Shown: positions 10,901-21,283 of the stretch, piece after piece
How the letters are laid out: every line of letters begins with the position of its first letter
Position numbering within the stretch: the first letter of the stretch is position 1
NCBI GenBank assembly: GCA_027604505.1
Contig: JADIIX010000003.1
Coordinates: 248,001-312,000, forward strand
Length of the DNA stretch: 64,000 nucleotides
Direction of reading: 5' to 3'
Origin: Gonapodya sp. JEL0774
Lineage: Eukaryota > Monoblepharomycota > Monoblepharidomycetes > Monoblepharidales > Gonapodyaceae
Position numbers and translations under genes: made by a program
The notes under the pieces: model-generated
What the model was told of the DNA's origin: nothing
The model's input: only the letters and a program-made list of their open reading frames with translations
The model's database searches: none

Positions 10901-13068
10901 TGCGAGTCACCCAGAATGGTTTCCAAGCGATTGGATTTGTCAATGTGCGGCGGATCAAGCACGAGAATTAAGCCCGACGGACTGGGTTGAACCGAACCAG
11001 AGTATACCACCGAGAATCGGGGCACCTCCTCCTCGGAAATGCATGGCTGGGAGTAACCCGGAAGAGAGCATCCGCGCTCCCTCAGCCGAGCCCACGTGTC
11101 CTCCTCTGACTTTGGGCCCCTTCTCCCTTTCCCCTTCCAAATTTGCCAGGCGTGGCCACCGACTCGCCCAGCGGCAAGTTCCTCCTCAAACACGGTCTGT
11201 AACACAGAAACAATGTGAGGGGGATTAATGATGTCAGGGTCAAGAAGGTTTCGCGCGGCAGCAATGATTTTGTGTAAGGCTGGGATGTGTTCAAAAAACG
11301 AGACAGGTAGAGGTCCAGACGGTACTACGTGGCGTAGGAGACAGAACTCAAGGTGCGCGACGGCTTATATTATACAACAGGCGGAATCAGGTCAGAGCGA
11401 TCACGAAGGTGCACGAGATGAAGATACAATTGCAAACTAACCGTCCTCTTGTCTGGGTGTCTGGCAACGGCTCCGCATTCGGTTCATCATCGCTGCTGCA
11501 ACGACTCCGAAATGCGGCACATGTATTTTCGTAACCGCCCCGAGGGGTGCTCGAGGGTTTCTGGACAGACCACTGTCCGATGCTGTGGGCTCCACCTCGC
11601 TGCCCATAGATGGTGGGCCGGCTGCACCGATCGATCTCACTGATGGTGTGCTCAAATTTTGTTGCTGAGATGATCTTGCTTGCGGTGCTGTTGATGGATT
11701 TGGTTGAGAGAGGGCACGCCTGCCGTGACTGATGGTGGGGGTTCGGTTTGAGGATGCCACCGCGGCACCACTCGCAGTCGCGGAAGCACGGGTACCATTG
11801 TTAAGAGATAGCTGAGCCATGGCTGCTATGGGAGTTTGAGGTGTTTGAGGGACAAAGCCTTGGCGTTTTTCTGTTGTGGTGAATGAGGGGGAACTCGGGA
11901 CAACACCAGTGACGGGAACGGAATCGGAGAGCAGAGGGGCGGAGCTGGTTGCTGCCGGACCAAGTGGCGGCGAGGATGAAAACGAGAATGCCGCAGAGGA
12001 CCGTTGAGAGGACGACGGACGGACTGTGCGAGGGGGGGGCGGCGGAGTCAGTTGGTCGGGCCATTGTGGGGCAGCCCTGGGACCCAAAGCCCGAGTAGGT
12101 CGGCGTAGAGGCGGTGTTAGGGCTCTCGGCGGTTCTTGTAGAGTGTTTGAATGCGTCTGAGAGGCACAATTCTGGCTGTGCGATACTCCACCAGGGCGGA
12201 ACCGTTTGTTGGGGAGTGGAGGTTCGACGACGTCCGGGCGTTCTGCTGGCGATCGCTTGGAACCACGGTTAATACCTCTGTTGTTACTATCGGGGCTAGA
12301 TTCGGGTGACTCAAACCGGTCGCTGGCCCAGTCTGACGACTCGCAGTCTGAATCCACCATCGTAGTGGTGGCCGCCGCTGAGCAAGATGGGCTATTGGCA
12401 TCAGAACCGCTGCCGGGGAACGTGCCTGGCATAATTAGAGTATCGTCTGAATCGTTTGAGTATCCGGAATCAGTCCAGTCTGGGCTTGCATCTGGTGTGA
12501 CGGTGGTGGAGTCTGCTGGACGACGAACGGCTTTCTTTCCCTTGGCGACAGTAAAGCACGGCCGGGAGACCGACTGGGGCATTTCCAAATCAGCAAAATC
12601 ATCGTCTGAGGCGCTGTAGTTGTCTTGCATCAATCCATCGACGTACGGCGACAAGTCAAGTTCTGACCCTCTTGAAGGATTGGGTACAGTTGCGGCCGGT
12701 GATGGTGATGGGGAGCCAGGCAGTTGAGACAGCCTGGATCTGTTGTTTTCTGTGGTTTGGGGGCGATCGCGCAAGGGGATGGCGAGATTTCGAGATGTTT
12801 GGAACACATGCCTGTCACACGGACTTCCACCGAACGGCACGATGTTGGCGTATGAAATATGGGTTCCAGCAGCGAAAAAGTCACCACCGGAAATGGCGGC
12901 AACTGGAGCAGATGGGAAGCGTTTTTGCGGTGCGAAGTTTTGGGAAGACCATGAAGATTGGACTGAAGAGGAAGAGGGGACACCTGGGCCCGATTCCAAA
13001 TGAGCAGCACCCGGATATCGCTTCCGAGACGTGGCGGCTATGTTTGCCCCGTTCATCGGCGCTGACAT
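7919..13068 (-). CDS. RNA-dependent RNA polymerase (QDE-1/Rdp1 type)
   Basis: Copies single-stranded RNA into double-stranded RNA for RNA silencing. Eleven exons close in phase: 11442-13068, 10705-11363, 10197-10631, 10043-10129, 9879-9971, 9474-9818, 9253-9413, 8886-9187, 8682-8850, 8474-8623, 7919-8408; 4518 nt, 1505 residues. Family landmarks appear in order: S-N-R-L...F-Q-V-R; D-G-A-G-L-I-S-M; A-L-Q-M-R-L-L-G-A-K-G; L-R-K-S-M-V-K-Y; A-R-I-P-I-P; L-P-E-G-C-I-F-F-Q; L-K-N-P-A-Y-R; then the catalytic loop G-G-D-Y-D-G-D (Asp at about 1147, 1149, 1151), all acidic residues intact; and A-R-K-Q-G-L downstream. Exon 1 alone encodes 542 Ser/Pro-rich disordered residues. It ends at a GTTAGT donor next to an in-frame TAG, so it could be read as a separate gene, but exon 2 has no start codon of its own. 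The intron between exons 8 and 9 is only about 35-44 nt. Confidence 0.93.
8435..8453. repeat. A9-C-A9 homopolymer tract inside an RdRP intron
   Basis: Two runs of nine A separated by one C, read as a polypyrimidine tract on the coding (minus) strand within the last RdRP intron (8409-8473). A TTTAAC branch-like site and the TAG acceptor follow. Confidence 0.6.
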
Positions 13069-13627
13069 CCGCTGTATGAAAGGAAGGAGCTAGCCGGATG
13101 GTGTGTGGGCCAGTGCCGAGCTAGTGGCACCTGCGTTCTGCGGGAGCCGGACCCTATTGTTTCTCATATCATTTTGGAAAGTATAGGTTCTTCTCCGTGG
13201 TGGCTTCAGCACTCTTATCACGAAGGATATTCAATTAATTTTATTTACAGAACTTTTCGGGTGCTTTATAGTTTGGGATCGCTGTCGGGAGAGAGCAGAC
13301 ACAACGCGTCTCCTACATGTATCGACGCTCCGTGGAGAATTCACAAAAAACTCAACAGTGGAAGGAATGTTTGATGTGCTGTCTGAAACTGACTTTCAAC
13401 TGACAATTTTTGAAACCCGAGTGTCAGATGTTTGCTTGGAGATGGTACGAGAGAAACCAGAAAGGCACTTACCTTGCCATGCATTTTGAGCTTTCGAGGT
13501 TTGCAATTCAGAATTTGTATTTTAGAAAACTATACGGGGCACCGAGTTTGGAGAGCCAGCAGAATTTGGTTCCGACAGATTTCGCATCAGTAGTGATTCC
13601 TCTCTCCACCTTCCTTCGTACCACATA
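13069..13627. promoter_or_regulatory. Divergent intergenic region (RdRP / transporter)
   Basis: 560 nt between the start codons of the RdRP (minus) and the DHA2 transporter (plus), so it must hold both promoters. No clear TATA, CCAAT or repeated operator was seen. Confidence 0.45.
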
Positions 13628-16508
13628 ATGACGGCAGAAACAGCCACGCTGACAGCCGTAGAGGACGTGGAGAAGGTGCGGACTTCGTTCTTGCTTCCTC
13701 TCCACCACATCGATTTCATTATCAATCAATCTCGCAGGGGTCTCCCACAAAAGTTGGTACAGGCTCTCCAGCCAACCCGGAAACCTCAAAGTATGAGTAC
13801 ACCACAAAGGAGACGATTTTTATCGGTGCGTTGGCCATTGAGCATGATCCCGCGAGATCCTTCATTCTCTCACACCTCTATCCGGGAACAACTAAACCCC
13901 GACATTCAGTGTGCCTCATTTCTCTGTCTATCTTACTCGCGGCGCTAGATTCCACGATCGTTGCCACAGCGAGTCCGGTGTGAGTTGATGGGAACTGAAC
14001 TCCAAAGACCACACACCCCTCGAACTCATTTAACATTGCGTACCAATAGTATTGTCTCCGAACTTGATGGCACATCACTCTACTCATGGGTTGGAAATTC
14101 TTATTTGCTCACAAGCACTGCCCTGCAAGTGAGTGAGGTCACCTCATACGTTCAGCCTTTTCCTGTTCATTCTCTGAGCGCTCTTTTCCATTGAATTTCC
14201 TATTTTTAAGCCACTTTGGGGGAAGCTTTCGGACATTTTTGGCCGGAAGCGCTCTCTTCTCTTTGTTGTTGTCGTTTTCCTCGGAGGCTCCGCATTTTGC
14301 GGCGCCGCATCCTCCATGATCATGCTGATTGTCGCTCGAGCCATTCAAGGTTCGAGTTTACATGCGTTATTTGGTGTGCGAAGGGAAAATAGTTACTTGG
14401 GGTTTGAACTAATCTCTGTTCACTCCTTTCGCTCGCAGGCGTCGGCGGAGGAGGAATCTTCGCCGTCACCTATGTGGTCATCTCGGAAATCGTACCACTC
14501 CGTGAGCGAGGTACGTGACAATCCACTACCTTCGTGTTACTCCGTCCTCGTGCCATCAGGCGACACACCCATTTCACTCATCACCCCTAGGCAAGTACAC
14601 TGGTATTATCGCATCGACTTGGGCATTGGCGTCCCTTATCGGCCCTCTTCTTGGCGTGAGTTGGAGTCCAGGTTGATCGTAACCCATGTCTCAGTGTATG
14701 TTGCTCAATCTCACTCGGCCGCTCAATCTTTGCAGGGAGTCTTCACCGACACCATCTCCTGGCGATGGGCGTTTTGGATGTAGGTGTTCTCCCAACTTGG
14801 GAGAAATGTGCTTGTACCTACTTCTAGTCGTGTTCACGCAAGAGGCCTATTTTGCGTCTGCAGCAACCTTCCCTTTGGAATTCCCAGCATCGTGGGTATC
14901 TTGGTCTACCTCCGCCTCCCACCGCCCAAGGGCTCTATCCGTGACCAACTGGCCCGGGTGGATTGGATCGGAAGCTTTATTTTCACTAGCGCGATTACGC
15001 TTTTGCTCTTGGGACTTTCTTTTGGAGGTACGTGGTTTTGCCCAATACCTAATGACTGGACATGTCCGAAGTTGCGTTCAGGATGATGAATACTGTCCTA
15101 TCTTTTCTCCTACACATAAGGCACAACTTTTCCCTGGCTGAGCGCACCCGTTCTCGTCTGTCTCATTCTCCCAGTATTTCTAGTGACCCTGTTCGTCTTT
15201 TGGGAATTACATTACGCGAAGGAACCCGTCATCCCCATGTCCCTCTTTGAGGCCCGAAACGTTCGTTTCGCATTCGTCGCAACATTTGCGATCGGCGTGA
15301 ACATGGTGAGAGTCTCTCTGGACACAACTCCACTTTGTCGAGTATGTTGTTGTTTTCGTTCGCTCGCTCACCCTTCCTCCCGTTCTCCCATTCAGTTCGG
15401 CGTCAGTTACTTCGTTCCCTTGTACCTACAGAGCGTCAAGGGATTCTCCGCCACGAGTTCGGGCCTCGTTTCCCTTCCTGAGTCTCTCGTCATTTCATTT
15501 GTCATCATGGCCGCTGGTTTTGCCACCGCACGCACTGGGCAGTATATTCCTTTCATCTGGTTCGGCACCGCCGTTAACTGCCTGTGCACCGCACTCTATT
15601 TGATTTTCGATGTGGATACCGCAATCTGGGTGGTTATTGTGGTAATGATGGCGCAAGGATTTGGAATGGCGTTTGTCATGCAGAACATCATCATGACGTC
15701 TCAGACGGCCGTATCGGACCGATTGATCGGACCAGTAAGCTCCGTTGCCATGTAAGTTGAAAATCTGGCGGCAGGTCAGTGGGTATTGCCTCCAAGTTCT
15801 TTCCCGGTGCCATCGGGAGTCGCAGAGCAATTCATATGGCGGGATTCCGGTTATTGACTGTTTACTCTGCATATATCTCTCCCAGTTTCCTCCGCACGAT
15901 TGGTGGCACCGTTGGACTCGCGGTGCTCGGGTCCGTTTTTTCCAACGCTTTCGGAACAAAATTGGAGCCAGAGCTCGCTCCCATCTACGCTCGAATCGAA
16001 GGGGCAGGTGGGAGCTCAGCTCAGCTCCGGGCTCTGTTTGTAAGTTTCTGTGCTTTTCTTTGTATTATAGTCGAGTTTCTCCCTTTCATTATCCCTGTTC
16101 GCCCGTCTGTAGGGGTCCAACACGGACACGTTTTCCCTTGAAAAAATCATCAAATCACTCGCTTATGACGAGTCTGTCCGAGAAGCGCTTCGCTCTGCCC
16201 TCATCTCCAGCCAAATGTATGCGACTCACCTGGCGTTTGCTGCCGCCATCCCCTTTGCCGGTTTGTGTCTCGTAGTAGTGCTCTTTTTGCGCCACATCCC
16301 ATTGCGTACGACGAGCTCGCTAAAAATTAATCTGGATGAGGAGCAGAAGGAGAGCCTGCAAAAGGATGCACTTGAGGGTGTGTCGGAGGTAACTGTCGGC
16401 TCGGACGAAGTCGTTCCACTCAAGAGTGACAAGGATGATGAAAAGGTTACGGAGGAGAGCCCGGGCGGAGAGAGCGCCGAAACGAAAAAGGAAATGATTT
16501 CGACATGA
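13628..16508 (+). CDS. Major facilitator transporter, DHA2 (14-TM) family
   Basis: Proton-coupled exporter of drugs or metabolites, or possibly of siderophores or amino acids; the substrate cannot be told from sequence. Thirteen exons close in phase: 13628-13675, 13738-13825, 13910-13979, 14050-14128, 14211-14349, 14439-14510, 14591-14655, 14736-14779, 14864-15027, 15121-15305, 15396-15751, 15886-16039, 16113-16508; 1860 nt, 619 residues. Signature motifs in order: L-D-S-T-I-V-A-T-A in TM1; W-V-G-N-S-Y-L-L; G-K-L-S-D-I-F-G-R-K in the TM2-3 loop; R-A-I-Q-G-V-G-G-G-G; the DHA2 motif W-R-W-A-F-W-I-N-L-P; and F-L-R-T-I-G-G-T-V-G late in the protein. The C-terminal ~80 residues are acidic and cytoplasmic. 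Several introns fall inside conserved motifs, so the reading frame is recovered only after splicing. It converges with the phospholipase gene, 130 nt apart. Confidence 0.93.
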
Positions 16509-16638
16509 GATCAATTGTAATAATTTCTTTAGTCTAATCTGACTTTGTAGTAGCGTACAGCATGTTTAGACAATAATTTGCACTCAAATCTACAGAATCA
16601 GTGAAAAATCTCGGGTGTGAGTTGGCGCATTCCAATAG

Positions 16639-19600
16639 TTACTTGGCCAGACCGCCGAGTAGACCCACCAACCCTGAGAGTGTACCCTTGTTCGCCTTTC
16701 GCGCCTGCTCCTCTCTTCGCTCCCTGTTCGCTTTTTTCTTCAACCACCTGTCCCGCATCAGCTGTTTGACCACGCTCACCCCCTCGACCACATTCAGTCT
16801 CGAAGTTTCAAACAGCTTGTCAGTCGTATCACGGCTGTATGCGAAATTGAACGTCGAGCATTGCGGGTGTGTTACTGGTGAGAAAGTCTTATCTTCCAGG
16901 CCAGGGTTCTTCACCAAAGGGAAGTATACGATGTCAGGCCCATCGCCCTCCTCATCCTCGTCCTCAGTAACGCCAGTAGCCTCAGCCTCCACTTCACCCT
17001 CCCGGGTGTGACGCTTGGGTTGCGGATAGTCCACATATTTGATCACCACCACACGGTCTTCGAGCATCATTTTTTCCGAGAGGTCCTCAACAGTGAGATA
17101 CGGGAACTTGATTCCGTTGTTGTAAGCATATATTGATGAGGAGACCAGATCCATGCGGCGCGAGTAGAGATCCGCAGAGTGTTGAAGGCCAATAAAGATG
17201 TCGACTGATTAAGGAAGCAGATATGACCAGTCAGTTTGGGAAATGGGAAAAACATTAGTGTGAAAAATCCTCATAGCTCTCTTATTCTTCAACCCACCAT
17301 TCCTTCCCTCCCTCAACATCTGCAAAAAAGGCGTGTTGATCCTCATCCCCCCGTCCATAAGCGTCAGTGTTTGAGTTTCAGACATGTCAGCAGGTAAAGA
17401 GTCCATCCCGTAGAACGGATTACGGATCAAAGCCGGTTCAAACACTCTAGATGTCTGCACAAGAAATGTGGTAGTGAGGGAACAGATCATTGTAGGAGAA
17501 CGTCAGGCGAGGGCTTAACCGGGAGACGTACCGCATGGGTGTCAATTAGGGATTTGACCTTATCCCGCAAGAAGAGAGGCATGTCGGTCTCGAAGTTTTG
17601 ATAAATGACGGCTACAACAGCAACACAGGACGGTTCGAGTCAAGTTAGCGAGATCACGACTGCACAGCCACCGTGCGCACCCCCGCTCCGTTTCCAACTC
17701 ACAAAAATTGGCCAAAAATGCGGAGCTTCCGATACCCAACAAGTATCCAAATGGCATCTCGGGCATCGCTACCGCATTCACCTTCCCTACCACCTTATTG
17801 TCTGCGTCTTCCGTCTGGGTCCCCGCCTCTCCGTCATTCGTCATTTCCCCAGCGCGCCCTTTCGTCGCATCCTTCAGCAATTCTTGTGCGTAGGCCAACG
17901 CATGCGCCAGCCCCGTACTCGCTCCCACTTCCTCCACCTTCTCCCTTTCGTCGTCCACTTCAACCTCCTCCAACACGATACTCTGCCCATTCTCAAAGTG
18001 TCGACCGAAGGCCCAGATGGGTACACCAGCCTCCTTGCCCTTCTCAACGCGGGAGAATTCAAAGGGAGTGAATTCGTAGAACTGGAAAGTGGCTTTGGGA
18101 AGCATTGCTGGGGGAGCGGCCGGAGAGGCGTGAGCTGCTGCGGACGAAGTAGTCGTAGCTGAATCTTGCTTGGCGTCTCCCTTGGTCGATACGACACTCT
18201 TGGCAGCCACGGCGTCCGTGTCCTCGACCTTCACCCCCGTCTTTACACTCTTGACCAATAACTCGACCCTCTCCAACATGCTTGGCTTAACCACCACGGC
18301 GTCGCTTGGGTCCCCAACAGCCTCCACCCTCCCCTCCCCACCCGTCTCCACCTCCTCCTTGACATTCTCACCCGTCTTGTCATTTGCTTTGTCATCCAGC
18401 TTCCCCGCCTCCACGTACTCCACTCCTTCCCCAGTGATACCAAACACCCCCATGGGAACCTTCCCCTCCATCACCGCCTTCGCATGCTTGCTGACCCTCG
18501 CCGCCCTCCACTCCACTGCATGATCACCAGGACCAGGAGGAAAGTTGCGCGGTGGAGGAAGCAGGAGACGTGCTGTCAGCATGGTAGACCAGAGGTCGAA
18601 AGCATCGAGGGGGGGCAGGGTGGCCTCGGGGTGGTCGTAAATGAGCTATAATGAGCAAAACGGGAGGAAGCGGTACAGCATGAGATGCTATAACAAGCTC
18701 CGTATTGTGGCGTGTCGCCTCACTGAAGGGGATCTGATCAATCACCACCAAACAATTCATCACACGGAACCCACTTTTCTGATGAACCCTTCCCCCACAA
18801 ACCCAGCCACCACTGGATCCTGCGCCATCATCCACACGGTCCTGCCGATGCTCATGAAATCTCCCGCGAGCTGGTTCTTGAGGTTCCACAAGATCGTGTC
18901 GAGGGGTGGAGGCGGAGACGGCGAGAGGTACGCCGGGTAAGGAAGGTGCGGTAGGAGTGGTGGGTGGGCGGGGTTGGTGGGTTGTGGAGACGGGTTAGAA
19001 GTCGTCGTTGGGGCAGTTGTGGTAGTAGTTGTGGTTGTAGTCGTTGAGGTGGCAGATGTGATGGTGGTGGTGACCGTCGTGGTAGTTGAGTCGGCGTCGG
19101 CTTGAGACTGGGACTTGAGCTTGGCAATGATTGCACGAAACCATTCGGGAGCGGCGGAAGCGGAGTTGGTTGCGACTGCTGAATTGGTACCGGAAGCAGT
19201 TCCTTTCGCCACGGTGACATCCGCAATGGTGCCTTCAGCGTTGGCGTCGGTAGCAGTCCCTGTGACCGCGGCTGACTCCGACTCTGCTCCCGTTTCTGCA
19301 CTGGTTCCATTTCCAACACCTTTACCGAAATCCTGCAATCCCGCGACCAAAGTCCTCCACCAATCTGCCTCTTTGGAGACGGAAAAGGAGGAGATGGAGG
19401 TCCACCAGGGTAAAAGGGAGGGGGAAGAGGAACTGCTGGTAGTGGTGGTGGACGCGGAGGAGAAAAAGGAGGATGTGGTTGAAGGTGGTGGGAGGTATCG
19501 AACGAGACCGCCATGAAGGTCCAGGTCGAGTTGTTCCGGTGAGATAGACTCGCGGAGTTCCGCTGTGAGCTCTAGTCCACGGATCTTGCGCCTCTTCGCG

Positions 19601-20385
19601 GCTCTGTCCTCGCCCTTTTTCACGGCCTGATAATCATGATAGCCACCTTGGTTGGTCTCATGGTCGCCAACGACAATGTGATTGGTGTAAAAGGCACCCA
19701 TGGTCCATGTCGCCCCGGATATACCTGCCCAGTACGTGACACAGTCGAATATGCCGGCGTCGTGGAGGGCGAGGACATTTCCCGCTGAGGAGATCATGGC
19801 ACGGCAGCCACCGCCACTGGCGACGATCGCGACGGTGGGAGCGTCGGCGGGGAGGACTTTGGGGATGGACGCTTCGCCTTGAGCGCGGGGCATGGAGCCA
19901 AAGAGGAGGGACATTTCCTTGGCGACATATTCTGCGCGGGCTTTGCGGAACTGAATCTCTTCCGGGGTGAGTGATTTGCCGACTCTGACACTGGCGTTGC
20001 GTTTGAGTTCGGGGTGGCGGATGGGGTTCGAGAGGGTGGCCAAGTCGGGGGCGAGCGGGGAGCCGGGCTGTCTGATGAGATGTTCCAGGGTTGGCGGTGC
20101 GGGAAGAGAGGGCAGCGTGGGCATTTGCATTTGTGCGAGGGACGGCATGTTGGCCGAGAGTGAAGCGAGCGTGGGCATCGTGGGAAGCTTGAATGAAGCA
20201 GATGACGATGTTTGCACGGCTGCAGTTGACGCTTCAGAGGGAGTTGTAGATGCGAGCGCGGGTGCAGGTGCGGGTGTTGATGATTCAGTTGGAGCTGCTG
20301 GAGGCGCTGTGTCGGGTTGAGACTGCACGGATGGCACGGATGGCCCCGAGTGAGCAGACACTGCAGAAGAAAAGAAACGCTGCAT
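16639..20385 (-). CDS. Cytosolic phospholipase A2-like protein
   Basis: Patatin/cPLA2-type lipase expected to hydrolyse membrane phospholipids or lysophospholipids. Exons: 18775-20385, 17703-18645, 17532-17611, 17298-17454, 16639-17204; 3357 nt, 1118 residues. Catalytic features are intact: oxyanion motif S-G-G-G-C-R-A (Arg about 195), nucleophile elbow G-I-S-G-A-T-W (Ser about 224), and the Asp in L-M-D-G-G (about 911). In the family the nucleophile and Asp lie about 300-350 residues apart. Here about 690 residues separate them, because of long low-complexity inserts (a Thr-run near 18998-19091, Ser/Ala/Thr and Glu/Lys-rich stretches). The ATG at 20385 is the only in-frame start upstream of the domain. 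The first ~130 residues are Pro/Ser/Ala-rich. No C2 domain is visible, so membrane recruitment must differ from mammalian cPLA2-alpha. Confidence 0.88.
18998..19091 (-). repeat. Threonine-codon repeat within phospholipase coding region
   Basis: An imperfect trinucleotide run (ACN codons on the minus strand) encodes alternating Thr/Ser/Val/Ile and an uninterrupted Thr run of about ten residues. It is in frame and inside the first coding exon, so length variation would alter the insert without shifting the frame. Confidence 0.7.
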
Positions 20386-21283
20386 TGCCAATACTGGTTG
20401 CGAGGGTGACCGAGTGTGAATGGGTGCGCAGAGTGTCCAGGGGTGCGCGACGGCACCGAAAACGACGGCGCGTGACACGGCGGACACGGTGGCGAAAGAG
20501 ACCGCAAGTGGGATGATGACGTCACTCAGATTGCTGGAGAGCAAGGAGGAATCGGCCGTTGGGTCCCGTTTCGTTTGATGCGTATGCGATGGTCGAAAGT
20601 CAACACGTCACCATGAGATGAAACACCGGAACGCTGCCCGAACCCTAAACGCTCACCCCTAGATGGCTGTGATGGTCCACCGGCAACAAGGTTGGAATGA
20701 GCGCACGCGAAATCGGTGTCAAGCGGTGGAGCGATGGAGAATTTATTCTCTCTGGCGCATGTGCATATATACAGGTCCGAATATGTACGTCACGACATCG
20801 TGATTTCCCGAACCTACCACATCCAACCCAAAAACGGTTCAATATTCAATAGGGACATACCCGTAATTTTAATGTAGTTGCTCTTCACCCACGTATAAAT
20901 TTTCACTCCTGCAGTTGGGCTCTTCTCTCAGAACAACGGTTCATCACCAGTTCATCACACTTCCATTACATCGTCGCTATCTGAGAAGATCCACTTCGAT
21001 TTGGTCATACCATCCAGCCATGATCCGTGCTAGCTTTTGTTTGTGACGAAGGAGGAAATTTACATATGACGAGACATTGAAAATATGTACCAAAATCACG
21101 TTTCCCGAATAATTGTGAGCGTCTTTGAGAACAGAGCTGCTTTTATTTTCTCTGGATTGCTGGAGTGCTATGGTGGCGATGTGATGATGGCTGAGTCCCA
21201 GACACATAATAAATGAGCACGAAAGACCGAAACTAATCCAACGAATTCGCGATCTCTTCAATCCTTCAACCTCGAATCAAACA
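20386..21283. promoter_or_regulatory. Divergent intergenic region (phospholipase / copine)
   Basis: About 900 nt between two opposed start codons. Open frames here (for example 20977-21261, minus) have no supporting features. It presumably contains both promoters. A minus-strand frame continuous with the phospholipase extends to about 20600 but carries no ATG. Confidence 0.45.

Noticed and set aside
11437..13068. Independent 543-residue disordered protein
   Set aside because: The stop follows a GTTAGT donor whose phase fits the RdRP exon, and that exon lacks its own start. Kept as exon 1 of the RdRP, with the alternative noted.
19115..19516. Plus-strand frames opposite the phospholipase gene
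   Set aside because: Shadows of the Thr/Ser/Ala-rich minus-strand coding sequence.
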